The position numbers and the translations under genes were made by a program. The notes under the pieces are model-generated. The model did not search any database and was not told the origin of the DNA. It saw only the letters and a program-made list of their open reading frames with translations. Below, piece by piece: positions 25,493-35,843 of a DNA stretch of 64,000 bases. The stretch is taken from the NCBI RefSeq assembly GCF_002335745.1, contig NZ_NIST01000001.1:278156-342155 (forward strand). The letters run 5' to 3'. Position 1 is the stretch's first letter; each line of letters opens with the position of its first letter. This stretch comes from Evansella halocellulosilytica. Lineage in GTDB: Bacteria > Bacillota > Bacilli > Bacillales > Salisediminibacteriaceae.

Positions 25493-26818
25493 TTAAGCAA
25501 AGTTCGGATCCATTTTTAGTGGAGAAGGTGCTTCAAGATTCTCAAGCTCCGCTTGCTCCTCTTCGTATACGCGTTCAATGTCGGCGCCTAGATTTTTCAA
25601 CTTGCCGGCAAAATCAACGTAGCCACGATCAACGTGTTTCAGTTCTGTCACACGTGTGTAACCTTCAGCAACAAGCCCAGCAAGTACTAGAGCTGCACCT
25701 GCACGAAGGTCAGTTGCTGCAACTTCTGCACCTTGAAGCTCAGTAGGTCCAGCAATAATAGCTGTTCTACCTTCAATTTTAATGTTCCCATTCATACGGC
25801 GAAATTCTTCGACATGCATGAAACGATTTTCAAAAACGGTTTCGGTAATCACACTCGTACCTTCAGCGCATAGCATAAGCGCCATCATCTGTGATTGCAT
25901 ATCAGTTGGAAAACCTGGGTGCGGCATCGTTTTGACGTCTGTCGCCTTCAACTTATCCGGACCGATAACCCGAAGACCATTGCTTTCTTCAATGATAATA
26001 ACACCCATTTCAGTCATTTTCGCAATCAATGGACGTAAGTGTTCAGGTAAAACATTTTCTACTAATACATTGCCACCAGAAATGGCAGCAGCAATCATAA
26101 ACGTCCCAGCTTCAATTCGGTCAGGAATTATCGTATGTTCCGCAGCGACGAGTTCCTTCACTCCTTCAATACGGATTGTTCCAGTTCCCGCTCCTCTTAC
26201 TTTCGCTCCCATTGCATTTAAATAATTCGCAAGGTCGACAATTTCAGGTTCTTCTGCAGCATTTTCAATAATCGTTGTACCCTTTGCCATCGTTGCTGCC
26301 ATCATAATATTTTCAGTAGCACCAACACTTGGGAAATCTAAATAGATTTTCGCACCATACAATTCATCATCCACTTTCGCTTCGATGAATCCATTCCCGA
26401 TTTCAACTTTTGCTCCCATTGCTTCGAAGCCTTTTAAGTGCTGATCAATTGGACGGGATCCAATCGCACAGCCCCCAGGCAACGCAATTCGTGCATGACC
26501 TTTACGCGCTAAAAGCGGTCCCATGACTAAGAATGATGCTCTCATTTTTCGAACATACTCAAATGGTGCTTCAACGTGCAAGTCACCTTCTGCACAAACA
26601 GAAAACTGACCGTTTTCATATGTGACATCCGTATTTAAATTTCTTAAAACTTCGCTGATCGTGTATACATCAGCAAGTGGCGGTACATCATATATTGTGC
26701 TCTTCCCTTTGCTGGCCAAAATGGATGCAGCGATGACCGGCAAAACGGCATTTTTAGCTCCTTCGACTCGGACAGTGCCGTTTAAGCGCCTGCCACCGCG
26801 GACGATGATTTTTTCCAA
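25493..26818 (-). CDS. murAA: UDP-N-acetylglucosamine 1-carboxyvinyltransferase MurAA
   Basis: A 441-residue EPSP-synthase-fold enzyme, the first committed step of peptidoglycan synthesis, joining enolpyruvate to UDP-GlcNAc. The start is TTG at 26818 with GGAGGGG 6 bases upstream, giving the expected [10 protein letters not shown]-terminus. The longer frame from 26839 has its SD-like sequence inside the gene. [10 protein letters not shown] at the N-terminus and the catalytic-loop Cys in [10 protein letters not shown] (fosfomycin target) are present. Location before spoIID marks it as the essential MurAA paralogue. Confidence 0.95.
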   Translation of the reverse strand: MEKIIVRGGRRLNGTVRVEGAKNAVLPVIAASILASKGKSTIYDVPPLADVYTISEVLRNLNTDVTYENGQFSVCAEGDLHVEAPFEYVRKMRASFLVMGPLLARKGHARIALPGGCAIGSRPIDQHLKGFEAMGAKVEIGNGFIEAKVDDELYGAKIYLDFPSVGATENIMMAATMAKGTTIIENAAEEPEIVDLANYLNAMGAKVRGAGTGTIRIEGVKELVAAEHTIIPDRIEAGTFMIAAAISGGNVLVENVLPEHLRPLIAKMTEMGVIIIEESNGLRVIGPDKLKATDVKTMPHPGFPTDMQSQMMALMLCAEGTSVITETVFENRFMHVEEFRRMNGNIKIEGRTAIIAGPTELQGAEVAATDLRAGAALVLAGLVAEGYTRVTELKHVDRGYVDFAGKLKNLGADIERVYEEEQAELENLEAPSPLKMDPNFA

Positions 26819-26850
26819 AGTATTCCCCTCCGCGTCCATATTCTATATTA

Positions 26851-27642
26851 TTAATATTCAGTCGTAATTATTGGTGTGCCAATTGTAACGGTTGTTTCTC
26901 CGCCCAATCGTGTTTTTTGTGTTCGTAATGCGACTTGTAAGTTCATCGATTCACCATTCGTTTCGATTGACTTCCCCCAAAGAGGAGTATAAGCTGACAA
27001 TGAAACGAACGAATCTTCGTGCAGTTCTTCAACTAAATCTGCTTGAAAAGCTTCGACAATATGTTGGCCTGTTTCATAAACATCATGGTCATCTCCTGCA
27101 ACCTTCCCTTCAATCCTTAGAAAGATATCTGATGGATCGATTAGCGAAAGGATCGATTGGTTCGTATTGAACAGACTGGAGAACGCGGTTTCCCAATCAG
27201 GCATAGGTATAAACGAAGCTTCATAAATAGCATATGTTTCATATTGATGATTCGTATCGTCTGAAAAAACATGAATGGTGACTTTTTCTTGATAAGGTGA
27301 GGATGAATCATTAGCTGAGTAACCTTTCCACGACTCGTGGTTAGCATCTTCATCCATTTCCCATTTGAAGTTTCCGTTCATGTGCATCCACTCTTGTATA
27401 TGCCGGTCCATTTCATCTTTAGAAGAAAAATCTTTATTATGTGTACGACCATATATATGAATGCGTTGATTACGAATATTTAGTTCGTCTGTTTTTTTAT
27501 CGATGTGCTGTATGACTTGAAGTGGTTCTTCTGTTACATCAGTTGTTACTGAACGCGCTTCACTTTCGTGTGTTGCCGTCCAAACGATTACGATAACGAT
27601 ACTGCCAAAAAGTAGAAATGCTGTTAACCATTGTTTCCCCAT
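26851..27642 (-). CDS. ywmB: YwmB, TATA-box-binding-like exported protein
   Basis: A 263-residue protein with an N-terminal membrane/signal segment (LTAFLLFGSIVIVIVWTATH, about 5-24) and an extracytosolic region matching YwmB (DUF1779). That fold resembles TATA-box-binding protein but DNA binding is not established. It lies between ywzB and murAA as in B. subtilis, 32 bp before the murAA start, so it may be co-transcribed with murAA. Function unknown; it may relate to wall synthesis or sporulation by context. Confidence 0.85.
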   Translation of the reverse strand: MGKQWLTAFLLFGSIVIVIVWTATHESEARSVTTDVTEEPLQVIQHIDKKTDELNIRNQRIHIYGRTHNKDFSSKDEMDRHIQEWMHMNGNFKWEMDEDANHESWKGYSANDSSSPYQEKVTIHVFSDDTNHQYETYAIYEASFIPMPDWETAFSSLFNTNQSILSLIDPSDIFLRIEGKVAGDDHDVYETGQHIVEAFQADLVEELHEDSFVSLSAYTPLWGKSIETNGESMNLQVALRTQKTRLGGETTVTIGTPIITTEY

Positions 27643-27781
27643 ATCGTCTCTCCCCTTTATCGTTTAAGAACTTAAACGATACTTCTTACTAGCATTGTTA
27701 CCTTATGGGAGACAGACATACATGGAAGTATCCACTAAATGCTGACAATATGCGACTTAAATCGATGTTAACACGATGATC

Positions 27782-28021
27782 TTAAAACAAGTGTCTTAGC
27801 ATCATTGACCAGTTTAAGTAATTCAACAAGAAACTACTTACTAAGTGCGTGATACTAAGTGTCAAGAGGACCATGAATGCTTTTGCCTTAACTCCGTCCG
27901 GCTGTTTCATAAAAAGATCAAACTTAAAGGACTGGATAGACCACCAGACGATAACAAGTACTAATAAATTTACTAAGATGCTTAGCAACGCCTGCTGCCC
28001 CATTGACTCGAGCATTTCCAT
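27782..28021 (-). CDS. ywzB: DUF1146 membrane protein YwzB
   Basis: A 79-residue protein with two membrane helices (about 11-30 and 46-66). The WWSIQSFKFDLFMK block between them is typical of DUF1146. Its conserved place between the respiratory operons and ywmB matches B. subtilis ywzB. No function is known. Confidence 0.88.
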   Translation of the reverse strand: MEMLESMGQQALLSILVNLLVLVIVWWSIQSFKFDLFMKQPDGVKAKAFMVLLTLSITHLVSSFLLNYLNWSMMLRHLF

Positions 28022-28707
28022 AACCCCTCCACATTCATTCGTAACAGCTCTGCTTCTTACGACGTTCGATATTTACCCTTATGTTTATTTATTATCAATT
28101 CAGACTGTCCGTATAGATGTCTGACCTCAAATGAATAAACGGGCACAAATTTAATAATACCTAAAAATGAAAAAAAAAGCTATATGTGATTCCCTTTTAT
28201 TTGTAGGTATTTTGACCTAATTGTCGTAAATTTCGAGCTTGTTCCCCACTCTGTCGAATAAGCTCATATTTACCTTTTATACATGACCTATCACTTGAAT
28301 CAAGACGATAAACCTATATTTTTGTTTACCTGCAAAAATCTTTCATTTCACAAAAAAGGACTTACCCTTGATTCAAGTACTTTCCACCATTTTTTGATTC
28401 AAAACATCATTTCTTTAGTCCATCAGCAAAAAACACGTTTTTCGCCTGGAACTAAAAGGATATAAAACAAGATTCATTCGCATGATTTGCAATAAAGAGC
28501 CTCCCTAATGAGCGGAAAAGAATCGACGATACAAACGACTTGACGACTTATTTTTAAGATACCTGTCTTTCATATCGTATGCTCCCTATTCACTTGCGCT
28601 TTCCTTTAAGCATAATTTTCAGCCAAAAAAAAGCCTCCACCTCGCTAAATAGTGCGTACAGTGGAGACTTTTTCTGTCCGTTATCCCATCTTGAAATAAT
28701 TTCAAGG
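28022..28707. other. Intergenic region between ywzB and nuoN
   Basis: About 690 bp without a supported gene. It contains a 12-bp perfect inverted repeat ACTTGAATCAAG (28293-28304 and 28367-28378) spaced by 62 bp, and the nuo operon terminator near 28624-28670. Confidence 0.55.
28624..28670 (-). terminator. Terminator of the nuo operon
   Basis: On the minus strand, AAGTCTCCAC pairs with GTGGAGGCTT (one mismatch) and is followed by eight T. It lies 38 bp after the nuoN stop. Confidence 0.8.
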
Positions 28708-30171
28708 TTACATGAACATCGCCATCCAGTTTATATCGTTAAAGAAGTTTAGTAACAAATTCGGCAATACGCCAAGTATAATTGTGCCTGCAAGAGACAC
28801 TGTCACAACTGCTGATAAACTGAAAGGAACATTCAATTCACTCCTCTGATCATCTTTCGGTCCCCTCATAAACATATGCTTGATAATCCCAAAGTAATAG
28901 TAAAAAGAAATAATACTTGTGACGATCATGATGACAGCGAGCCAAAGCATATCAGCTGTCACTGCCCCTTGAAGGATATACACCTTTCCGAAGAATCCTG
29001 CAGTTAGCGGCAAACCACCGAGCGACACAAGAAATGTGGTCATCGCAACAGCCATGTATGGCGACCGTTGGTACAATCCCGAGAAGCTAGTAATATCTTC
29101 ATTTCCGGCTTCCTCAGTCACAATCGTAATGATTGCAAAGGCACCTAACGTCATGAGGACATAAGCAGCTGCGTAGAAGGCAACCATACTAAATGTCCCG
29201 CTGACCGTTGCTACCGCAGCAATCGGCACAAGAATATATCCTGCTTGAGCGATCCCTGAATATGCCATCAGACGTTTCACATTTCTTTGTGTTAAGGCAA
29301 TAAAGTTACCGACAATCATCGTTAATGCGGCGAGTACGGCAAAAACAAATGCCCATTCGTCATATACAGTTCCGAACCCAACGAAAAATACTCGTAAAAT
29401 GATCCCAAATGCGGCCAGCTTGGAAACTACCGTTAAAAATGCAGTCACAGGAGTTGGAGCTCCCTCGTATACATCTGGTGCCCACATATGGAATGGTACG
29501 ATTGATATTTTAAAGCCAAATCCTGCTAGCATAAACAGCAAGCTAAGCGTCATCATAAGTGTATACTCTTCAAATAACGCTGGCATCACTTCACCAATTT
29601 CCACAAGGCTAGTCGTGCCAGTGAGACCATAAACGAAAGACATTCCGTATAAAATAAACGCGGAGGCAGCTCCCCCTAAGATGACATATTTCAAAGCTGC
29701 TTCTGTTGATTTCTTTTTATATTTTTTAAAGCCTGCTAAACAGTAAGAAGAAATACTCAACAGCTCAAGACCGATAAATAACGTAATTAAATCGGCAGAA
29801 GAAACCATGATCATCGTCCCTAATGCTGCAAAGAGCATTAGCGAATAGTATTCTCCTTGATATACGTCGTCATGCAAGTCTAAGTAGTACATACTGATCG
29901 CAATGACGAAGGCTACCCCTAAGAGCAGGATGACTTTAAAGACCATCGCATAGGCATCGACGTAAAACATATCCGCGATGCTTGCGGATTGATTATTTGT
30001 AAAAATAACAAGGACGATCGTCACGAACAAGGAAAGGATACTTAATCGGCCAATAAAAGCTTTATTGCCCTTTATTCCCGTCATGAAATCGATTGTGAAT
30101 ATCACGAGTGCTAATGTTGCTAAAACAATTTCCGGAGTCATTAAAGACCAGTTGGCATCAAAAGCTGACAT
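28708..30171 (-). CDS. nuoN: NADH-quinone oxidoreductase subunit N
   Basis: A 487-residue antiporter-like membrane subunit of complex I with about 14 helices. The conserved TM5 Glu (FIGLELLSISSYCLAGF) and TM7 Lys (GFGFKISIVPFHMWAPD) of the proton channel are present. It is the last gene of the operon, 5 bp after nuoM. Confidence 0.95.
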   Translation of the reverse strand: MSAFDANWSLMTPEIVLATLALVIFTIDFMTGIKGNKAFIGRLSILSLFVTIVLVIFTNNQSASIADMFYVDAYAMVFKVILLLGVAFVIAISMYYLDLHDDVYQGEYYSLMLFAALGTMIMVSSADLITLFIGLELLSISSYCLAGFKKYKKKSTEAALKYVILGGAASAFILYGMSFVYGLTGTTSLVEIGEVMPALFEEYTLMMTLSLLFMLAGFGFKISIVPFHMWAPDVYEGAPTPVTAFLTVVSKLAAFGIILRVFFVGFGTVYDEWAFVFAVLAALTMIVGNFIALTQRNVKRLMAYSGIAQAGYILVPIAAVATVSGTFSMVAFYAAAYVLMTLGAFAIITIVTEEAGNEDITSFSGLYQRSPYMAVAMTTFLVSLGGLPLTAGFFGKVYILQGAVTADMLWLAVIMIVTSIISFYYYFGIIKHMFMRGPKDDQRSELNVPFSLSAVVTVSLAGTIILGVLPNLLLNFFNDINWMAMFM

Positions 30172-30176
30172 TGTCT

Positions 30177-31709
30177 TTAACCCCCTATCCTCGACACGAA
30201 GTCGATTACTGTAATGTTTATGACGTCACTTAAAAGGTTCGGGTAAACACCAATTAATAAGCTGAACAATAACAATCCGACCATCGGAACGTACTCGAAC
30301 GGTCTTGCATCCTGGAGACTTTTAAATTTTTCATCGAGCTGCCCGAACGTTGTCCGCTGCATCGCCCATAGAAGATACGCAGCTGTCAAAATGATCCCAA
30401 TTGCTGCAATCACACCGATGACGGTTGCAGCCGGAATGAAATCACTCGATGCTCCAAATATGCCAATAAAGGCTAACAATTCACTAACAAACCCTGAAAG
30501 GCCAGGAAGTCCAACAGATGCCATCGCTGCAGCTAACATAAAACCTGCAAGTATTGGTACGGTTTTGGAAAGACCTCCGAGTTCTGAAATTGTCCTCGTT
30601 TTCGTCCGTTCATAAATCGCCCCAACCATGAAGAAGAGAAGCGCAGAGATAAAACCGTGCGAAACGAGCTGGAAGATTGCCCCTTGCATTCCTGATACAG
30701 TGACCGAAGCAGCTCCGAGTAAAACGATTCCCATGTGACTAATACTCGAAAATGCGACGAGCCGTTTTAAATCGGTTTGAACGAGCGCTAAAAACGCCCC
30801 GTAAATGATATTAATAACCCCTAGTATCGCGATAAGTGTTGCAAACCTCGCCGCTTGATCAGGTAAAATTCCGAAACCAATTCTGAGTAAACCGTACCCT
30901 CCCATTTTTAGTAACACACCGGCTAAAATCATACTAGCTGCCGTCGGTGCTTCCACGTGTGCATTCGGAAGCCACGTATGGAATGGAAAAATCGGCAATT
31001 TAATCGCAAATGCGATAAACAGTGTTAAAAATAATCCACCTTTAAAGGCTGCTGTTAACGCTTCCGGGTTAGCAGGATCTGCATAGATTTCCGCTAATCG
31101 GATCATGCTGAACGATGTTTCATTGAAAAACATTGCCTCTGCACCTTTTAAGTACATCGCAATAAACGCAATGAACATGATCGCACTTCCGAGCCCTGTA
31201 TAAACGAGAAACTTAAAAGAAGCATATTCCCTTCCTTTTCCACCCCAAATGCCGATAATGAAAAACATCGGAATGAGCGTTAATTCGAAAAACAAGAAAA
31301 AGAGGAACAAATCAAGTGAAACGAATACACCGAGCATTCCGGTAAACAAAATTAATGTCCAAACGTAAAACTCTTTTACTCTCTCTTTCATTGAAAAGGA
31401 AGCAAAGATAGACAATGTTGTTACGATTGTCGTTAACACGAGAAGCGGCATTGAGAGTCCATCGACGCCCATTTCATAGTTTAACTGAAGAAACCCAATA
31501 TCGATCCATGGAACAAATTGTTCAAATTGCAGTCCGCTTACTCCTCTATCAAACCCGCTCCAAATCATTAGCGATAAAACGAGCGCTGCGACACCAGCTC
31601 CAGCTGCTAGGGAACGAATGACATTTTCATTTTCCCGTGGAATGGTTAGTATGAGTAATGCTACTGCCATCGGTAAAAAAACAAGCCAGGTTAAAATATT
31701 CGGGATCAT
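30177..31709 (-). CDS. nuoM: NADH-quinone oxidoreductase subunit M
   Basis: A 510-residue antiporter-like proton-pumping subunit. The TM5 Glu lies in FLFFELTLIPMFFIIGIWG and the TM7 Lys in FAIKLPIFPFHTWLPNAH, followed by the lysine in LLKMGGYGLLR. Its ATG overlaps the nuoL stop by 4 bp, which implies translational coupling. Confidence 0.95.
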   Translation of the reverse strand: MIPNILTWLVFLPMAVALLILTIPRENENVIRSLAAGAGVAALVLSLMIWSGFDRGVSGLQFEQFVPWIDIGFLQLNYEMGVDGLSMPLLVLTTIVTTLSIFASFSMKERVKEFYVWTLILFTGMLGVFVSLDLFLFFLFFELTLIPMFFIIGIWGGKGREYASFKFLVYTGLGSAIMFIAFIAMYLKGAEAMFFNETSFSMIRLAEIYADPANPEALTAAFKGGLFLTLFIAFAIKLPIFPFHTWLPNAHVEAPTAASMILAGVLLKMGGYGLLRIGFGILPDQAARFATLIAILGVINIIYGAFLALVQTDLKRLVAFSSISHMGIVLLGAASVTVSGMQGAIFQLVSHGFISALLFFMVGAIYERTKTRTISELGGLSKTVPILAGFMLAAAMASVGLPGLSGFVSELLAFIGIFGASSDFIPAATVIGVIAAIGIILTAAYLLWAMQRTTFGQLDEKFKSLQDARPFEYVPMVGLLLFSLLIGVYPNLLSDVINITVIDFVSRIGG

Positions 31710-33568
31710 CCTAAATACCCCCTAAACACGAAGGCGAGAGCAATGATCGCAATTCCTCCGATTATCGTCACAAGACCGTACGTTTGCAGCTGACCGTTAT
31801 GACGTTTTCCAAACGTCTTGCCAGTACTCCGAGTTGAGCGGCCGACAAAGTTGACAATCGCATCAATTAAATGACGATCAATATCCCACATTAGCCTTCC
31901 AACTGAAACAGTCGGTCTCACAAACACGTGTAAATACAATTCATCCATATAATATTTATTTAAAAGCAATCGATGAACAGCTGGCAGTTTTCTTGATAAT
32001 ACTTCTGGTGAGATAGCCCCTCTTGCATACATCGCCCATGCAAGGGCAATCCCTAAGCCTGCGACGACGATCGAGAGAATCGCTAACCATAATTCACCGT
32101 GAGGCTGACTGCCGAGAGCCATTCCTTCTATTAAAAATCCTTCTAAAGCGTGACCGGTAAATGGTGCATTGATAAGTCCTGCACCGATTGCGAGAATCGC
32201 TAAAACGGTTAACGGAACGGTCATCCATTTCGTGTTTTCATGTGGCTCATGATCACCTCTAAATTCACCAATAAAGACTTTGAAAAATAATCTAAACATA
32301 TAGAAGGCTGTCATAAATGCCGTTATGACCGCGATCGTAAACAAAAATGGATCTCCGTTTAACCATGCTGATGCGAGAATTTCCTCTTTACTCCAAAACC
32401 CTGCAAGCGGGAATATACCTGCAATTGCCAGGGCACCTATTAAAAAGGTAACTGACGTTATTTTCATCCGTCTCCATAGTCCGCCCATTTCACGAATATC
32501 TTGACGGTGATGGAGTGCATAGATAACACTTCCAGCTCCAAGAAAAAGTAATGCTTTAAAGAACGCGTGAGTCATTAAGTGGAACAGTCCTGCAACATAA
32601 CCTGCTGTTCCTAATGCCAACATCATAAACCCAAGCTGACTGATCGTTGAATAAGCTAATATTCGTTTTATATCCGTATTCACTAACGCAATCGTAGCTG
32701 CAAAAATAGCGGTGACTGCCCCGGTATAAGCAACGATCGTCAATGCTGTACTTGATGCAAGAAACAGAGGATACATCACTCCTACTAAATAAACACCGGC
32801 TGCAACCATCGTCGCTGCATGGATCAGTGCACTGACAGGAGTTGGACCTTCCATCGCATCCGGAAGCCAGACGTGGAGCGGGAACTGTGCTGATTTCCCT
32901 ACTGCCCCTAAAAAGATACAAATGGCAATAATCGTAACCATTGTGTCTGTCACGAGTCCTGCTTCAACGGCAGCAAACACTTCTCCGTATTCAAAGCTGC
33001 CAGTCGCATTAAATAAGAGAACAAGACCGATAAGGAGACCGACATCACCAATTCTCGTCGTTAAAAATGCTTTTTTCGCCGCCGATGCTGCTTCTGGTTT
33101 AAAGTACCAGAAACCAACTAGCAAATAGGAACAGAGCCCAACGAGTTCCCAGAAAATAAACAATTGTAAAATGTTTGGTGCTAGCACGAGGCCGAGCATC
33201 GAGAATGAAAACAAACCTAAGTAACCGTAAAAAACGTGAATGCGATTATCTTCATTCATATATTCCTTTGAAAAAATATGGACGACTAAACTGACGAGAG
33301 TGACGACGATCAGCATCATCGCATTTAACGGTGTCACTTCATACCCCATCGTCACGGTGCTGCTACCGAAAGTCAGCCATTCGATGACATATGTGTAGGT
33401 TTCTCCGCCAATCCGTTCAAACAGTACGAATACTGATAGAATGAATGAGAGAGCCAAGGCTGTTATCCCGACATAGGAAGCATGTTTCTTTAAGAATCTT
33501 CCAAAGAACAGCAGGATGATGAAGGCGATTAGCGGAAAGACCGGTATTAACCAGGCATTTTGTATCAT
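31706..33568 (-). CDS. nuoL: NADH-quinone oxidoreductase subunit L
   Basis: A 620-residue distal proton-pumping subunit. The key residues lie in LFIFWELVGLCSYLLVGFW (TM5 Glu) and GAVGKSAQFPLHVWLPDAM (TM7 Lys). A C-terminal lateral-helix-like extension includes a long amphipathic stretch (about 530-580). Overlap with nuoM by 4 bp. Confidence 0.95.
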   Translation of the reverse strand: MIQNAWLIPVFPLIAFIILLFFGRFLKKHASYVGITALALSFILSVFVLFERIGGETYTYVIEWLTFGSSTVTMGYEVTPLNAMMLIVVTLVSLVVHIFSKEYMNEDNRIHVFYGYLGLFSFSMLGLVLAPNILQLFIFWELVGLCSYLLVGFWYFKPEAASAAKKAFLTTRIGDVGLLIGLVLLFNATGSFEYGEVFAAVEAGLVTDTMVTIIAICIFLGAVGKSAQFPLHVWLPDAMEGPTPVSALIHAATMVAAGVYLVGVMYPLFLASSTALTIVAYTGAVTAIFAATIALVNTDIKRILAYSTISQLGFMMLALGTAGYVAGLFHLMTHAFFKALLFLGAGSVIYALHHRQDIREMGGLWRRMKITSVTFLIGALAIAGIFPLAGFWSKEEILASAWLNGDPFLFTIAVITAFMTAFYMFRLFFKVFIGEFRGDHEPHENTKWMTVPLTVLAILAIGAGLINAPFTGHALEGFLIEGMALGSQPHGELWLAILSIVVAGLGIALAWAMYARGAISPEVLSRKLPAVHRLLLNKYYMDELYLHVFVRPTVSVGRLMWDIDRHLIDAIVNFVGRSTRSTGKTFGKRHNGQLQTYGLVTIIGGIAIIALAFVFRGYLG

Positions 33569-33619
33569 ACCATCACCTTTTCTTCATTTAGTCTCTTAAA
33601 AGAGGTTGTTCAACTACCA

Positions 33620-33928
33620 TTACCATCGCAATAAATCGTGTTTAATGATATCAATCGAATGTCGATTGCGATAAAGCGCGATGAGGATCGCTAATCCGAC
33701 TGCTGCTTCAGCAGCTGCAACCGTTATCACAAACAACGTAAATACTTGCCCTGTAATGTTGGCAAATGGACCGATGCTTGAAAACGCAATTAAATTGATG
33801 TTAACGGAATTTAGCATAAGCTCGATACAAACTAAAACGATGACTAAATGTCGTCTTGTCAGCACACCGTACAAGCCAATGCAGAATAGGACTGCTCCGA
33901 GTGCTAAAAACAATGAAATAGGCACCAT
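33620..33928 (-). CDS. nuoK: NADH-quinone oxidoreductase subunit K
   Basis: A 102-residue subunit with three helices. The conserved Glu of helix 2 is in [19 protein letters not shown]; a second conserved acidic site is in [11 protein letters not shown]. It follows nuoJ directly. Confidence 0.95.
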   Translation of the reverse strand: MVPISLFLALGAVLFCIGLYGVLTRRHLVIVLVCIELMLNSVNINLIAFSSIGPFANITGQVFTLFVITVAAAEAAVGLAILIALYRNRHSIDIIKHDLLRW

Positions 33929-33929
33929 G

Positions 33930-34427
33930 CTAATCCGCCTCCTTCCGTGCGATCACAATCGCTCCAACAAGGGCGGCTGTTAATAAGAAACCAACAGCTA
34001 AAAAGGCGATCAAATAGTTGCCATACAAGACAAGACCTAGTTGTTCAGCCGTTCCAACGTAATGCTCTTCATTCGCCGGCAGGTCCATTCCTAAGATCCC
34101 ATACAGCAACACACCTAATAACCCTGTAACACCGATAAAACTGATTGCTTTATGAGCTTTTCGTGGATCACCTGCAAACTGAACATTACGGTGATCGGTC
34201 ATCATCATCCCGAATATAAACAGGATCGTAATAGCCCCTACATAAACCATAATTTGGATGATCCCAATAAATTCGGCACGAAGCAGGAAGTATATTCCCG
34301 CTACTGCTAAAAAGCTAAAAGCCATTGATACTAATCGATGAGAAATCTTTTTTAGAGCGATAATAAAGACAGCTCCTGTTATTGCAGCTATTGCTAATAT
34401 GAGAAAAATAATCATGTGTGCATTCAC
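33930..34427 (-). CDS. nuoJ: NADH-quinone oxidoreductase subunit J
   Basis: A 165-residue, five-helix membrane subunit. [18 protein letters not shown] is the typical helix 3 with the pi-bulge tyrosine/glycine region. It overlaps nuoI by 4 bp. Confidence 0.95.
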   Translation of the reverse strand: MNAHMIIFLILAIAAITGAVFIIALKKISHRLVSMAFSFLAVAGIYFLLRAEFIGIIQIMVYVGAITILFIFGMMMTDHRNVQFAGDPRKAHKAISFIGVTGLLGVLLYGILGMDLPANEEHYVGTAEQLGLVLYGNYLIAFLAVGFLLTAALVGAIVIARKEAD

Positions 34428-34879
34428 TTCCCGTCACCTCTTCCTTCAGGTTCAGGTACGGGATCAGATTCTTCATAGTAGCCGTAAACATGATTATCTG
34501 TCAGCCACTTAATATCTTTAAAATGCTCTGATCGGTTAAATCCGCACAAGTTGTCATATCTGGCTGTCATGACAATCGCATCTGTCGGACATACTTCTGT
34601 GCAAAAATCGCATAATATACAGCCTTGAAAATCAATATTATACGTATCAATCACTTTTTTCTTCGGATTCTCCTCACTTTTCTTCCCGGTTAACGTAATG
34701 ACATCTGTCGGGCATACTTTTACACATAAGTCACAGACAATACATTTATCCGGAAAAAAGCGGTGAATACCTCTGAATCGTTCGGGCATGATCACCTTTT
34801 CATCTGGGTATTGGATGGTGAACTTCTTTTTTCTAAAATAGTTCAGTGTTACACCGAAACCTTTAAGTAATCGAAACAT
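34424..34879 (-). CDS. nuoI: NADH-quinone oxidoreductase subunit I (two 4Fe-4S clusters)
   Basis: A 151-residue peripheral subunit. Two CxxCxxCxxxCP motifs (CIVCDLCVKVCP and CILCDFCTEVCP) bind clusters N6a and N6b, which pass electrons to NuoB. Confidence 0.95.
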   Translation of the reverse strand: MFRLLKGFGVTLNYFRKKKFTIQYPDEKVIMPERFRGIHRFFPDKCIVCDLCVKVCPTDVITLTGKKSEENPKKKVIDTYNIDFQGCILCDFCTEVCPTDAIVMTARYDNLCGFNRSEHFKDIKWLTDNHVYGYYEESDPVPEPEGRGDGK

Positions 34880-34883
34880 TTTA

Positions 34884-35843
34884 TCACCCCATCCACACTT
34901 TAATAATCGAGGTTATGACGATATTTAATAACGCTAACGGGATGAGCACCTTCCAGCCAAATTTCATCAAGTGGTCTACTCGTGCACGAGGTAACGTTGC
35001 ACGTAGCCAGTACCAGATGAACATGAAGATACACATCTTGAGCAAGAACCAGACAATCCCTGGTAAAAATGCAGGTCCCAGCCATCCTCCGAAAAATAGA
35101 ACGGTTGCTAATGCTGATATTGCAATCGCATATGTGTACTCAGCAAGCATAAAGAACGCAAACCGGAAGCCTGAATATTCGGTATGATATCCTGAAACAA
35201 GCTCAGACTCTGCTTCAGGCAAGTCAAATGGTGAACGGTTTAATTCTGCAATTGAAGAAATCATATAGACGATAAACGCTAATATTTGAGGAACAATGAA
35301 CCATACGCCCATCGATTCCTGATAAAAGACAATGTCCCTTAAATTGAGTGACCCTGCAATAATGACAACCCCTAATACTGATAAAACAAGCGGGATTTCA
35401 TAACTAACCATTTGGGCGACTCCACGAATGGACCCTAATAACGAATATTTGTTATTTGAACTCCAGCCACCTGTCAATACTCCTAGCATTGTAATGGAGG
35501 AAAAACCTAAAAAGTATAATAAGCCAATATTTAAATCAGCCGCATAGATGTTTTCACTCCAAGGTATAACTGCAAGCACGGCAAATGCCGGTGTAAACGC
35601 AATGACAGGTGCCATGACGAATATTTTTCGATCGGCCACGTGAGGAACGACATCTTCTTTCATTAACAATTTCGAGACGTCAGCAATCGTTTGAAACATC
35701 CCCCACGGTCCATGTCGGTTCGGCCCGACCCTCACTTGCATATATCCAATAACTTTGCGTTCAAACAAAATCGCATACGTTACAGCTCCAAGTAAGGCAA
35801 ATAGAACGATGACCGCGTAAAGGATCATCCAAAGTAGCTCCAT
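34884..35843 (-). CDS. nuoH: NADH-quinone oxidoreductase subunit H
   Basis: A 319-residue membrane subunit forming much of the quinone chamber. The ERKVIGYMQVRVGPNRHGP block and the acidic loop ELNRSPFDLPEAESELVSGY are intact. The ATG overlaps the nuoD stop by 1 bp. Confidence 0.95.
   Translation of the reverse strand: MELLWMILYAVIVLFALLGAVTYAILFERKVIGYMQVRVGPNRHGPWGMFQTIADVSKLLMKEDVVPHVADRKIFVMAPVIAFTPAFAVLAVIPWSENIYAADLNIGLLYFLGFSSITMLGVLTGGWSSNNKYSLLGSIRGVAQMVSYEIPLVLSVLGVVIIAGSLNLRDIVFYQESMGVWFIVPQILAFIVYMISSIAELNRSPFDLPEAESELVSGYHTEYSGFRFAFFMLAEYTYAIAISALATVLFFGGWLGPAFLPGIVWFLLKMCIFMFIWYWLRATLPRARVDHLMKFGWKVLIPLALLNIVITSIIKVWMG

Noticed and set aside
28293-28378. Regulatory RNA or riboswitch from the ACTTGAATCAAG inverted repeat
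   Set aside because: A single 12-bp stem with a 62-base loop, no terminator-antiterminator alternative and no suitable downstream gene.
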